NCBI GenBank assembly: GCA_034520725.1
Contig: JAXHNH010000001.1
Coordinates: 186,001 to 250,000, forward strand
DNA from: Gracilimonas sp034520725
Lineage (GTDB): Bacteria; Bacteroidota; Rhodothermia; Balneolales; Balneolaceae
Direction: 5' to 3'
DNA length: 64,000 nt
In this document: positions 17,641 to 26,894 of the stretch, one piece after another
Position numbering within the stretch: position 1 is the stretch's first letter
How the letters are laid out: the number at the start of each line of letters is the position of its first letter
The notes under the pieces: generated by a model
Told to the model about the DNA's origin: nothing
Database searches by the model: none
Seen by the model: only the letters and a program-made list of their open reading frames with translations
Translations under genes and position numbers: made by a program

Positions 17641-19263
17641 ATGGAGGGTAATGATCAAAGTGGAGTAACCGCCAGCAAAGCGTATCAACCGCTTACCATG
17701 GATTATATTCTGGGTGAGCAGGGGATAACCAGCTTGAAATTTTTGGGGTTACTGGGATTATGGATCGTTATGATCGCGATCAGTATCTCTTCGGTATTTG
17801 TCGTTGAGAATTATTTTGGCTTTTCAGATATACTGAATCAAGATAAGATCGGGCAGGTTTTCTTGATTCAGATTCCTATGCTAATAGGCATGCTTTTGAT
17901 GTTTTGGGTAGGGTTTGAATGGGGCTTTATCCCAGTATTCGTGTCTACGTTTGTTCTTGCTTTTACTGCTTCAATGACATGGTATTGGTCAATTTTATAC
18001 TCTTTCTCATTTACTCTTGGTCTTTCCATATTTGCACTCTCATATTTTTGTGTGTCGTTTGACCTGAGTCTCAGAGATCTGAAAAGCTTTACTTTTTATA
18101 TCGTGGTCTCCCTGTTTGCAGCTCTTGCTTGTTCATTAGGGGCTTTTGTGTGGAGCCGATTTTACAATCTTCCACTCTTTGAAACCCTCATTATCTGGAA
18201 AAGCTGGTGGGTGAGTCTCTTTCTCCAATCTGTAATAATTGGCGGGCCCATTCTATATCTATTCACTCCGGCAGTATACAGATTCAGGCAAAAGAAATTC
18301 AATGTACCTGAAAAGGCCGAGGTATCCCTGACTTGGATCTATTCAACCATTACAACGATCGTTCTGGTATTGGTCATGTTTATCATATCAGCCAAGTTAC
18401 TAGGTTCACAATCGATCGAAAATGAGATCGCAAACTCCGGTATTCCCATAAGTTCTGACATCTATTCGAGCGTCATCAGTGTGAATGAATCTTTTGAGAT
18501 TGTCACCTGGATTTCTATTTCACTGGTATTTTTTATTGGGATAGGTAGTATTTATCTGGTGGGCAGCTGGAATAAGAACCTTCAATCGGAAGTTGATTCT
18601 CAAACTCAGGAACTCCGTGAAAATGAAGTTAAACTCAATGTAGCACTTGACGAAAGGGACGTGTTATTGAACGAAATTCACAACAGGGTCAGGACAAACC
18701 TCACCATGGTCTTAGCTGTATTGGAACTGCAGCTTAAGAGTGATACCTATAAGACGAATGAGCAGATCCTCAAAGATTCACACTCCCTAATTCGGTCTTT
18801 GACTATTGTTCACGAATCCATGTCTCAAACCAAGAGTGCCAGTCAGGTTGATCTTAAGAACTTTGCGATCAAACTGAGTAACCGAACTGAACAGTCACTC
18901 AGGAAAGACAAAAAGGATATTCAATTTACTGTTAACGCGCAGGAGGGTATAACGCTTGACATGGATCGAGCCATACCGTTCTCTTTGATTACAAATGAGT
19001 TGGTAATGAATGCTTGTAATCACGGTTTTAAATCGGGAGAGAAAGGCAGTGTGGTCATTGAAATCACCAGTGACAAGGAAGACGTTACACTCAAAGTATC
19101 TAACAACGGTGCAGGTTTGCCTTCTAATTTTGAGAATAAGGCTTCAAGCGGTATTGGTATGCGTATAATCCGTGCATTCAGTAAACAGCTGAACGCCGAA
19201 CTTGATTATTTTTCAACTAATATTACCACCTTCATTTTAAAAATCCCGATAGGGAATAAGTAA
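17641..19263 (+). CDS. Membrane sensor histidine kinase (MASE1-like sensor, HisKA_2)
   Basis: About 540 residues. The N-terminal ~300 residues hold some eight membrane helices resembling the MASE1 sensor module, then a large extracytoplasmic loop, a last helix (LVFFIGIGSIYLVG) and a coiled coil (SEVDSQTQELRENEVKLNVALDERD). The phospho-acceptor is His in LLNEIHNRVRTNLTMVLAVLELQ, a HisKA_2-type dimerisation domain. The ATPase domain has NELVMNACNHGFK (N box), VSNNGAGLP (G1) and GIGMRI (G2). A TGGAG site five bases before the ATG at 17641 supports that start over the GTG at 17635. No response regulator is adjacent; the partner and signal are unknown. Confidence 0.88.
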   Translation: MEGNDQSGVTASKAYQPLTMDYILGEQGITSLKFLGLLGLWIVMIAISISSVFVVENYFGFSDILNQDKIGQVFLIQIPMLIGMLLMFWVGFEWGFIPVFVSTFVLAFTASMTWYWSILYSFSFTLGLSIFALSYFCVSFDLSLRDLKSFTFYIVVSLFAALACSLGAFVWSRFYNLPLFETLIIWKSWWVSLFLQSVIIGGPILYLFTPAVYRFRQKKFNVPEKAEVSLTWIYSTITTIVLVLVMFIISAKLLGSQSIENEIANSGIPISSDIYSSVISVNESFEIVTWISISLVFFIGIGSIYLVGSWNKNLQSEVDSQTQELRENEVKLNVALDERDVLLNEIHNRVRTNLTMVLAVLELQLKSDTYKTNEQILKDSHSLIRSLTIVHESMSQTKSASQVDLKNFAIKLSNRTEQSLRKDKKDIQFTVNAQEGITLDMDRAIPFSLITNELVMNACNHGFKSGEKGSVVIEITSDKEDVTLKVSNNGAGLPSNFENKASSGIGMRIIRAFSKQLNAELDYFSTNITTFILKIPIGNK

Positions 19264-19264
19264 A

Positions 19265-19540
19265 ATGAAAAGCTTTTTTATTTGGCTTTTAGCTACACTT
19301 CTCGGAGCAGCGTTAGGATTTGGATTAAGCTGGTTAATAGGGATGAACCTTTATCTTTACGTGGGAGTAGGGATCATTTTAGGAAATTCGGCGGGGATTA
19401 CGGCCAACATATATAGGGGTAGGGAATCCACTGAATTCGATTCTGATCCTGAAATAGAATCAACTGCATACGATTCAGAAACATCCGTCGAGAAACAAAA
19501 GGCATCATCATCATCTAAAACTAATCAAAAAGCATCCTGA
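19265..19540 (+). CDS. Small two-helix membrane protein after the histidine kinase
   Basis: 91 residues: two membrane helices (FFIWLLATLLGAALGFGLSW and LYLYVGVGIILGNSAGITA, both small-residue rich), then a hydrophilic acidic and then Ser/Lys-rich tail (SDPEIES; SSSSKTNQKAS). It starts one base after the kinase stop, so it is almost certainly co-transcribed and may modulate or anchor the kinase; that is inference from position only. Its last 20 bases overlap the convergent mtnA gene. Confidence 0.65.
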   Translation: MKSFFIWLLATLLGAALGFGLSWLIGMNLYLYVGVGIILGNSAGITANIYRGRESTEFDSDPEIESTAYDSETSVEKQKASSSSKTNQKAS

Positions 19541-20564
19541 TATTTTTCTGAAAATCAGGCTCAATGATTCCCTTCTCGGTAATAAATCCGGTTATATATT
19601 TATGAGGAGTTAAATCGAAAGCAGGGTTGTAGGCACCAGTTTTCTTAGGTGTAATAGGAGTGTTGCCGAATTGGGTGACCTCATCTTCATCTCGCTCTTC
19701 GATCTCAATTTCTTTACCTGACTCAGTATTAAGGTCAAAAGATGAAACGGGTAGGGCAACATAAAACGGAATGTTATTTTCGTGGGCTAAAACTGCAAGG
19801 GAGTACGTACCAATTTTATTCGCTGTATCTCCATTGGCAACAACTCTGTCCGCACCAACGATCACCATATCAACCTGACCTGTATTCATTAATGCACCGG
19901 CTGCCGAGTCTATGACCAATTTAAAAGGTATCTCTGTTTTATCCAGCTCCCAGGCAGTGAGTCGGGCACCCTGCAAAAGTGGTCGGGTTTCATCAACCCA
20001 AACGTGAATATCTTTATTAGCCTCATGGGCGTGCAAAATAACAGAGAAAGCTGTCCCATAAGCACCGGTAGCCAACGCTCCGGTATTGCAATGGGTTAGA
20101 ATTTTGAACCCTTTCTTCACCGATTTTAAGCCGTTCTCACCAATTTTCTTGGAAGCACGTTTGTTTTCAGCATGGATAGTTTTTGCAGTATCAAGAATAA
20201 TCTCTTTGATCTCGTCAAGATCTTTATCCTTATTTGCAAAGATCGTTTGCTTGATGCGTTCCATAGCCCAGGTGAGATTGACAGCGGTAGGGCGGGATGA
20301 CTCCAGATATTCGATCCAGCGATCCAGTTCTACATTGAAGCTAGTGAAATTTCTGGAGTCAAGGTCTTTTACACCAAGGTACAGTCCATATGCAGCCGCG
20401 ATACCTATGGCGGGAGCTCCTCTTATTTTGAGTTTTTTTATCGCCTCCCAAACCTGACCGATGGTATTTATATCTGAATAGATCTCACGCAGAGGCAATT
20501 GTGTCTGATCTAATATTACAAGGTGGTCGTCTTGCCAGGAAATTGATTCGTAAGCAGGTTTCAT
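19521..20564 (-). CDS. mtnA: S-methyl-5-thioribose-1-phosphate isomerase
   Basis: Isomerises methylthioribose-1-P to methylthioribulose-1-P in methionine salvage. Motifs: RGAPAIGIAAAYG near residue 48, HCNTGALATGAYGTA with the catalytic Cys, VDETRPLLQGARLTAWEL, and VGADRVVANGDTANKIGTYSLA with the catalytic Asp. It ends with the typical NPAFDLTPHKYITGFITEKGI. Length 347 aa is normal. No other mtn gene is nearby in the window, so the pathway is scattered or partial. Its 3' end overlaps the small membrane protein gene on the opposite strand by 20 bases. Confidence 0.96.
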   Translation of the reverse strand: MKPAYESISWQDDHLVILDQTQLPLREIYSDINTIGQVWEAIKKLKIRGAPAIGIAAAYGLYLGVKDLDSRNFTSFNVELDRWIEYLESSRPTAVNLTWAMERIKQTIFANKDKDLDEIKEIILDTAKTIHAENKRASKKIGENGLKSVKKGFKILTHCNTGALATGAYGTAFSVILHAHEANKDIHVWVDETRPLLQGARLTAWELDKTEIPFKLVIDSAAGALMNTGQVDMVIVGADRVVANGDTANKIGTYSLAVLAHENNIPFYVALPVSSFDLNTESGKEIEIEERDEDEVTQFGNTPITPKKTGAYNPAFDLTPHKYITGFITEKGIIEPDFQKNIRMLFD

Positions 20565-20655
20565 GTAATGTGAGTGGGTAAATTTGTCTTAAAACTCATG
20601 TTAATAAAGCTATCTTAAGCTCCCCTAACAAGTTTAATTTCAATTTGAAATAGCA

Positions 20656-22350
20656 TCAGTGCCCGGCTGAATATCCGTCACCACGCGGGTCAACGCCACT
20701 TGAAAGGGAGCCATCGGGTTCAACAAATATATTATGTGCACGACCTATACCGGGCATGGGGAATATGGAATGACCTTTTTCTTCAAGCAGCTTTTGGGTG
20801 TCAGGGCTCAGACCAAAATCATCTATGAACAACACATCTGGAAACCATTGGTGGTGGAACCGTGGAAAAGCAGTTGCCTGTTGAGATCGCATGCCGAAAA
20901 GAGTACGATTCAGGAAACTTTGCAGTGTGGCAGTTATGATCCTTGGGCCACCCGCTGCCCCGATCACCATATTCACTTCTCCGTTTTTAGAAACAATAGC
21001 GGGTGACATGCTGCTGAGCATTCTTTTCCCCGGCTCAATAGCGTTGGCTTCAGCTCCGATCAAACCGTAAGCATTAGGCTCTCCCGGCTGAGCTGAAAAA
21101 TCATCCATTTCATTATTAAGTAAAAATCCTGCACCACTCACCGATACGTGGCTTCCGAAAGAACCGTTCAACGTGGTAGTTACAGCTACGGCATTCCCTT
21201 CACTGTCTACAACCGAAAAATGTGTGGTTTCATCAGGCTCGGTATATCCGGCAATTTCTCCGTGAGTAAGAGAAGAGGATGGTGTCGCTTTTTCAGGAGA
21301 AAAGCTTGCCATTCTTTCAGTATTGTATTCTTCACTCATCAATTGCTGCATGGGTACATCCACAAAATCAGGATCACCCAAATAATAAGAACGATCTGCA
21401 AAAGCCCGGCGCATAGCTTCACTCACAAGGTGAACATACTCTGCAGAATTATGACCCATTTCCTCCAGCGGATAATCATTGATCATTTTCAGGATCTGGG
21501 CAATCGCAATGCTTCCACTGCTTGGTGGTGGCATGATGTGAAGTTTGTAATCTCTGAATTCAACTTCAATTGGATCTCTCCATTTGCTTTCATAATTGTA
21601 AAGGTCATTGTAGGTGATTAGTCCTTTATAACGCTTCATTTCATTAACGATGGCATCAGCAACAGGGCCTGCATAAAATCCTTCACGGCCAAAACGTGCT
21701 ATTCTCTCAAGGGTATTTGCAAGATCTTGTTGCACAAAAAGGTCACCTTCTTTGAATAAAGTAGTATCACCGGTTGTGAAATAACCTGCAGATGACTGAT
21801 ATTTTCTGAAGGTATCACGGTGATTATTCAATGACTGGCTGTGAGAATAAGAGAGCACATAACCTTCTCTTGCTAACTTAATGGCAGGTTGAATGACCAT
21901 ATCCAGCGGCATTTTCCCGTATCGCTCCAATGCTTTTATCATGCCATCCACAGTGCCCGGAATTCCAACAGCTAAGATACCTTCCCAACTGAGTTCAGAT
22001 TTAAACTCACCATTTCTGACATACATATTACGGGTTGCCTTTTCCGGTGCCTTCTCCCTGAAATCCAGTGTAGCTGTTTCGCCATCCGCCAAGTGAATTA
22101 CCATAAAACCACCTCCGCCAATATTACCGGCACGTGGGAGAGTAACAGCCAAAGCAAATTGCACAGCAACCGCTGCATCAACGGCATTTCCACCCTGTTT
22201 TAAAATCTGATTACCAATCTCAGAGGCATATCTGTCGGCAGTAACTACCATGCCATTCTCGAACGTCTTGGATTCAAAGACCTGAGCAGAGAGTGAAGTG
22301 GTAAATACAATGAGGGTTATATAAAGAGAGAAAGAGCGTTTGATGTTCAT
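20656..22350 (-). CDS. ggt: Gamma-glutamyltransferase
   Basis: A 564-aa periplasmic N-terminal-nucleophile hydrolase, autoprocessed into large and small subunits, cleaving glutathione-type gamma-glutamyl bonds. The signal peptide is SLYITLIVFTTSLSAQ. The large subunit has GGNAVDAAVAVQFALAVT and GNIGGGGFMVIH. The processing site and nucleophile Thr lie in the EPDETTHFSVVDSEGNAVAVT stretch, followed by LNGSFGSHV and GKRMLSSMSPAIV (Ser pair binding the substrate carboxylate) and GAAGGPRIITA. The C-terminus is complete (HNIFVEPDGSL; DPRGDGYSAGH). It lies 88 bases downstream of xerD on the same strand. Confidence 0.96.
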   Translation of the reverse strand: MNIKRSFSLYITLIVFTTSLSAQVFESKTFENGMVVTADRYASEIGNQILKQGGNAVDAAVAVQFALAVTLPRAGNIGGGGFMVIHLADGETATLDFREKAPEKATRNMYVRNGEFKSELSWEGILAVGIPGTVDGMIKALERYGKMPLDMVIQPAIKLAREGYVLSYSHSQSLNNHRDTFRKYQSSAGYFTTGDTTLFKEGDLFVQQDLANTLERIARFGREGFYAGPVADAIVNEMKRYKGLITYNDLYNYESKWRDPIEVEFRDYKLHIMPPPSSGSIAIAQILKMINDYPLEEMGHNSAEYVHLVSEAMRRAFADRSYYLGDPDFVDVPMQQLMSEEYNTERMASFSPEKATPSSSLTHGEIAGYTEPDETTHFSVVDSEGNAVAVTTTLNGSFGSHVSVSGAGFLLNNEMDDFSAQPGEPNAYGLIGAEANAIEPGKRMLSSMSPAIVSKNGEVNMVIGAAGGPRIITATLQSFLNRTLFGMRSQQATAFPRFHHQWFPDVLFIDDFGLSPDTQKLLEEKGHSIFPMPGIGRAHNIFVEPDGSLSSGVDPRGDGYSAGH

Positions 22351-22438
22351 AGGTAGATGATTTTTAATTCGAGGCTAAAATAGGAGATGTTTGTACCTTT
22401 TGCAGAACGAATGTGTAGACCGTTTATTTAGTTAAAGA

Positions 22439-23351
22439 TCAAGCTCTGGGGTGAAATTCCTTGTGAACCTGATGCAAAAACGAGCGATCAACGTGTGTAT
22501 AGATCTCTGTAGTCAGTATAGATGAATGCCCCAGCATTTCCTGAACAGCCCTTAGGTCAGCGCCACCTTCCAGCAAATGAGTAGCAAAAGAATGCCGAAA
22601 TATGTGGGGGTAAACATTTTTTTTGATCTCTGCTTTTTCAGCAGCTTTTTGAACGATATTCCAGATACTCATTCTGGATAGGGCACTGCCTCGTACACTC
22701 AGAAAGACCTTGTTTTTGGCCTTATGGGCTTTATCCGGATTGAAGAATTGGGGACGAACATGTTCGGTATAATGTGATATGGCATCCTGAGCTATTTCTC
22801 CAACCGGCACCAATCGTTCTTTATTCCCTTTTCCGATCACCCTGATGAAGCCGATCTCAAATATCAGTCGGTCTTGTTCAAGTCCCGTAAGCTCACTGAC
22901 CCGCATCCCGGTTCCATATAGCGTTTCCAGTATGGCTTTGTCGCGAATACCGGCAGGAGAGGTGAGGTCGGGGGTCTCAAGTATGGCTTCGATCTCATCA
23001 CGATCCAGTACTTCAGGTAATTTTGAGGCTTTCTTGGGTAGCTCAACAAGTTCAGCCGGATTGGCTTTGGTGATACCTTCAACAACGGCAAATTCGTGGA
23101 ACCCTCTGATGCTTGAGATATTTCGAGCCAAAGAACTTGCGGAAAGCAATTCTTCATCCACCAAAAAATTAAGAAAGTCTTCAATATGGCTGAGGGTTAC
23201 GCCCGATAGATCCCTGATCTTTTTTTCACTGGCCAGAAAGATGAAATATCGCTCAAGGTCATTTTTGTAGGAGACCACAGAATTTTTACTCAAACCCTTT
23301 TCTAGCTTGACGAACTGTAAGGTATAGATCCAGTTCCTGCTTGAAAGCCAC
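22439..23351 (-). CDS. xerD: Tyrosine recombinase XerD, frame broken near the N-terminus
   Basis: Site-specific recombinase resolving chromosome dimers at dif with XerC and FtsK. The catalytic set is present: Arg in GTGMRVSELTGL, Lys in GKGNKERLVP, HxxR in HIFRHSFATHLL, His in LGHSSILTTEIYTHV with the Tyr nucleophile, and a PRA end. The main frame has no ATG; it opens upstream of 23293 through QFVKLEKGLSKN, while the residues expected before it (FKQELDLYL) lie in another frame beginning at a GTG at 23351. Removing one base near 23318 joins the two into 303 aa, the normal XerD length. So this is a frameshift mutation, a sequencing error, or less likely a recoded start. The gene was not simply mis-started. 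Confidence 0.85.
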
Positions 23352-23457
23352 AGCTACTCGTTTGTTTGTTTCGTCTTTCTGAATCCTGAGATTCAGTTTC
23401 AGAGTCTACTCTCAGCTGTCAGCCGCTTTAGTCTTCTTTGCTTTCATTCTTGCTTTT

Positions 23458-25791
23458 TTACTTCGCTTCGTCTTCAGGGTATTCAACCCGGCTATGATAA
23501 ACTCCCACAAGGATATTCAGAAACGTTTCTTTTATAACCTGTAAGTGTCTGAACGTTAATGGACTGTGGCTTAGCTGTCCCTCAGAAACTCTGTCATCTA
23601 CCATGCGATTGACCAAGTTTTCCAGCTTGCTGTACGTTGGATTCTTCATGGCTCGTGAGGCTGCTTCAATACCATCCGCTAAAAGTAGGATTCCTGTTTC
23701 TTTCGTCGCAGGTAATGGTCCTTCATATCGGAATTGATCTTCCTGAAGCATATTCTTCAGGTTTTCATCTTCCTTTGCTTTTTCATAGAAATAACGGATA
23801 ACAGATGTGCCATGATGAGTTTTGATAAAGTCTATGATATTGCTCGGGAGATCATGTTCTTCCGCCATTTTAACACCTTCACTTACGTGTGCCTTGATGA
23901 CCATGGCACTCATCTGAGGCTTTAATTTGTCGTGATCGTTTGTTCCTTTGGTCTGATTTTCAATGAAATAATCTGGCTTCACCATTTTTCCGATATCGTG
24001 GTACAGGGAACCGACACGGCAGAGCAGCGAATTGGCACCGATTGCTGATGCGGCAGCTTCAGACAGATTAGCTACCTGGAGGCTATGATGGAAGGTGCCC
24101 GGTGCTTTATTCATCAGGTCCTTCAGCAGAGGTTGATTCGTGTCGCCTAACTCAATAAGTGTGAAATCTGTGGTTATACCAAAGATCTTTTCAAAGATGA
24201 GAATGATAGGATAAGTGAATAGGATGAAAACTGCACTGATGGCAATATACATAAGGTCTGACAGGTACATATCCCATCCACTTAATGCAGCTACATTGAA
24301 TGAGCCGATAACAACAACATAGGTTATGAATACGATACCCGGTGTTGTGAAGAAAAACTGAGAACGGTCTTTGATATCGCGGACTGAAAATACTCCAAGA
24401 CTACAGGCAGTAAATGTGGCAACAATATATTCAAAGCTATTATCATTTATGAGCCCAAGCAAACTCGCTAACATGATAGAGGACACCAATCCGACTCTGG
24501 AATCAAAAATAATAGTAAGTACTATAGGAGCGATCGCTACCGGTATAATGTAGGGGTCAGCTATATCAAGAAAGTTTATCAAACCGGCTGCAAATGATAC
24601 GAGGCCCAGTGTCAGGAATACCAGAAAGAACAGACTGTTGTCTGAAGTGATTTTCCTTCGATATAAATAGATGTACATGAAGAATACCAATGTCACTGCA
24701 ATAATGATCACCAGCTGACCGGCAAAACGAACCCATTTTTCAGCGTTGGTGGCATTTTCTGAACGAGCTTCTGCCAGGCTTCTCAGGATGTTGGCGCGCT
24801 CAGCATTTACAAGGTCCCCACGACGTATTATTACTTGTCCCTGAGTCATCGCGCCTTTGGTTTCAGAGATCTCAGATAGTGCCCCTTCCAGCCGTGCCTG
24901 AGTATCTTCCTGACTATACTTAATATTGGGGCTGATCACCTTATTATATATTTCCATAGCAAGGCGTGCCTGATCTTCATTGAACATCCGGTTCAACCTG
25001 AATTGAACAAATTCATTTGCCTCTCTCAGGTCTCTGATCCGTGCCAGGTCAATAGATTGTTCTGTACTTTCACGCAGATTTCTGATCGTAATGTTATCAG
25101 TATTGAGAGTACTTTTATTTCGGTCAATGATGCCCTGATCGATCAGTTGATCAATGAGCAATTCAAGCTGTTGTTTAACGGATACACCTATAAACTGAGA
25201 GGGAGCCAGATCAGAAGCCTGAACATTATGGTAACTTTCAAATAAGACCTGCCAGGAATTAGTGGTCAGATCAAGACCTGACTCTTCAAGAAGTTCAGCG
25301 AAATTAGTGCTGTCAACCTCTGCCGTTTCCGGGGTAGTTTCTATTGCGACTTGCCATTCATGATAGGCATCCAATACAGGCTGCATTTGGCGATATATTG
25401 AATCCAGCCGGGTTTGAATTGAGATCGGTGTGTTTGAATCGAGCCGAAAAATCGGTGCCGTGCTTTCTCTTATCTCTTTCCGTTCCTCTTCAAGTTCAGA
25501 AGCTGTTTTCTGAATGGAAAATGTGAAGGGGGCGGTCAGGTCTGCATTACGCCAGGGCTGATTCAATGTATAATTGAGACCTGAGCTAACAGGGTTTTTA
25601 GGTAGAGAAAAGGCACTGATACCAATAAAAAGCAGAACAATAAATGCCCTTAAGTAGGGATTCCTCTTTAGGGAGTATTTTTCTTGTTCTTTTTTCTTTT
25701 TGTCGCCTATAAGTGGAGCCAGTTCTTTTCGCTTCTGACCCAGTCCAAGTTTTTCAAGTAAGCTCATTAAACAGCTTGTTTTAAAATTCAT
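23458..25791 (-). CDS. pgpH: 7TM-HD family phosphodiesterase (PgpH/YqfF type)
   Basis: 777 residues. A first membrane helix (AFIVLLFIGISAFSLP) is followed by a large extracytoplasmic 7TMR-HDED domain (residues ~70-340), about seven membrane helices, and a cytoplasmic HD domain. The HD domain has HHSLQVANLSEAAASA, LYHDIGKMVKPDYFIENQ, HDLPSNIIDFIKTHHGT and LLLADGIEAASRA, with the metal-binding His/Asp residues intact. In Listeria PgpH degrades c-di-AMP, so that nucleotide is the probable substrate. A second ATG at 25767 is an equally good start. It lies upstream of xerD. The heptamer array and rsmA sit on the other side, divergently. Confidence 0.9.
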   Translation of the reverse strand: MNFKTSCLMSLLEKLGLGQKRKELAPLIGDKKKKEQEKYSLKRNPYLRAFIVLLFIGISAFSLPKNPVSSGLNYTLNQPWRNADLTAPFTFSIQKTASELEEERKEIRESTAPIFRLDSNTPISIQTRLDSIYRQMQPVLDAYHEWQVAIETTPETAEVDSTNFAELLEESGLDLTTNSWQVLFESYHNVQASDLAPSQFIGVSVKQQLELLIDQLIDQGIIDRNKSTLNTDNITIRNLRESTEQSIDLARIRDLREANEFVQFRLNRMFNEDQARLAMEIYNKVISPNIKYSQEDTQARLEGALSEISETKGAMTQGQVIIRRGDLVNAERANILRSLAEARSENATNAEKWVRFAGQLVIIIAVTLVFFMYIYLYRRKITSDNSLFFLVFLTLGLVSFAAGLINFLDIADPYIIPVAIAPIVLTIIFDSRVGLVSSIMLASLLGLINDNSFEYIVATFTACSLGVFSVRDIKDRSQFFFTTPGIVFITYVVVIGSFNVAALSGWDMYLSDLMYIAISAVFILFTYPIILIFEKIFGITTDFTLIELGDTNQPLLKDLMNKAPGTFHHSLQVANLSEAAASAIGANSLLCRVGSLYHDIGKMVKPDYFIENQTKGTNDHDKLKPQMSAMVIKAHVSEGVKMAEEHDLPSNIIDFIKTHHGTSVIRYFYEKAKEDENLKNMLQEDQFRYEGPLPATKETGILLLADGIEAASRAMKNPTYSKLENLVNRMVDDRVSEGQLSHSPLTFRHLQVIKETFLNILVGVYHSRVEYPEDEAK

Positions 25792-25884
25792 TCAAAGGTT
25801 AATAACCCAACCCTAATTTACAAATCTTTTTGCAGTAAACAGTGCTGTTCTCAGTAATCAAAGATACAGTTAGCAGTGATCAGT

Positions 25885-25909
25885 ATACAATGAACAGTGA
25901 TCATTGTAT
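25885..25909. repeat. Perfect inverted repeat within degenerate CAGT-rich repeats
   Basis: ATACAATGA (25885-25893) and TCATTGTAT (25901-25909) are perfect 9-base arms around ACAGTGA. The surroundings (25835-25900) are full of degenerate CAGTTAGC/CAGTGATC units, the reverse complement of the heptamer unit in the perfect array 50 bases downstream. Confidence 0.6.
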
Positions 25910-25960
25910 TGGAAGTATTTTAAATAATATTTGACAGTTGAGTATAATACCACCATGTTT

Positions 25961-26107
25961 GCTAACTGCTAACTGCTAACTGCTAACTGCTAACTGCTAA
26001 CTGCTAACTGCTAACTGCTAACTGCTAACTGCTAACTGCTAACTGCTAACTGCTAACTGCTAACTGCTAACTGCTAACTGCTAACTGCTAACTGCTAACT
26101 GCTAACT
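25961..26107. repeat. 21 perfect tandem copies of the heptamer GCTAACT
   Basis: Positions 25961-26107 are exactly 147 bases, that is 21 uninterrupted copies of GCTAACT, ending 13 bases before the rsmA ATG. Because 7 is not a multiple of 3, a TAA stop recurs in every forward frame and a TAG in every reverse frame, so the array cannot be coding. It occupies the place where the rsmA promoter or leader should be, and copy number would set the distance between upstream signals and the start codon. Confidence 0.97.
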
Positions 26108-26120
26108 GAATCCACAAAAG

Positions 26121-26894
26121 ATGTCTTTTAGGACAAAGAAAAGTCTGGGCCAACATTTCCTTACTGACAATAATGTCATATTTAAAATTCTAAAATCTGT
26201 TGATGCGGAGGATGGAGACAGAGTCATAGAGATCGGTCCCGGGACAGGTGCACTTACCAAATGGATGGCAAAGAGTATTTCTGATCTTCACGTGATAGAG
26301 TTGGATAAACGAGCTGTTGAGGTGTTGAAGAACGAGGTTAATAACATCACGATCCACCAGAAAGATGTGCTTAAGGTTAATTGGAATGAGATCGTTGATC
26401 CGAATAAGAAAAATGTTGTGGTGGGTAACTTACCGTATTACATAACCTCGCCGATATTGTTCGATCTTCTTGAAAACAGAAAGCACTTTACTGAAGCCGT
26501 TTTGATGATGCAAAAGGAGGTTGCAGAACGCCTGGTAGCAAATCCTTCATCAAAAGAGTATGGGATCATGAGTGTTCAAACCCAGTTGTTTTGTACGCCG
26601 GAGATCCAGTTTGATGTTGCCCCGGGTTCCTTCAGTCCGCCGCCAAAGGTTAACAGCTCTGTCATTAAATTGAAATTCGATAAACCGGATCTTCCCTTTT
26701 CTGATGAAACCTTAAAAACAGTGGTCAGAACAGCTTTCAATCAGCGAAGAAAAAAACTTAGCAATTCCCTGAAACCGATTTTAGGTGATAAGCTACCGGA
26801 TGGTTTCAACTATGACGACCGGGCAGATCATTGGTCTCCGGAAACCTATGCAAAGTTGTCAGAGCTATTGGAACAGACTGACAGGCTTTCCTGA
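26121..26894 (+). CDS. rsmA: 16S rRNA (adenine1518/1519-N6)-dimethyltransferase
   Basis: KsgA-type SAM-dependent enzyme dimethylating two adjacent adenosines in helix 45 of 16S rRNA, a late check on 30S assembly. Motifs: KSLGQHFLTDNN at the N-terminus, VIEIGPGTGALT (SAM loop), VIELDKRA, GNLPYYITSPILF (the NLPY catalytic motif), MMQKEVAERLVA, and the C-terminal FSPPPKVNSSVI and FNQRRKKLSNSL RNA-binding part. Length 257 aa is normal. The ATG follows the heptamer array by 13 bases with no clear ribosome site (only ACAAAAG), so how it is initiated is open. Confidence 0.96.
   Translation: MSFRTKKSLGQHFLTDNNVIFKILKSVDAEDGDRVIEIGPGTGALTKWMAKSISDLHVIELDKRAVEVLKNEVNNITIHQKDVLKVNWNEIVDPNKKNVVVGNLPYYITSPILFDLLENRKHFTEAVLMMQKEVAERLVANPSSKEYGIMSVQTQLFCTPEIQFDVAPGSFSPPPKVNSSVIKLKFDKPDLPFSDETLKTVVRTAFNQRRKKLSNSLKPILGDKLPDGFNYDDRADHWSPETYAKLSELLEQTDRLS

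Noticed and set aside
21148..21621. 157-aa plus-strand open frame within ggt
   Set aside because: It is antisense to the conserved gamma-glutamyltransferase small-subunit boundary and shows no protein-like features of its own.
23318..23318. Programmed +1 frameshift in xerD (CTT-A context)
   Set aside because: There is no in-frame stop or rare codon at the shift site and no stimulatory element, as in prfB; a simple indel or sequencing error explains it better.
25961..26107. Possible CRISPR array in the tandem repeats before rsmA
   Set aside because: Copies are contiguous 7-mers with no spacers and no cas genes nearby; it is a simple-sequence repeat.
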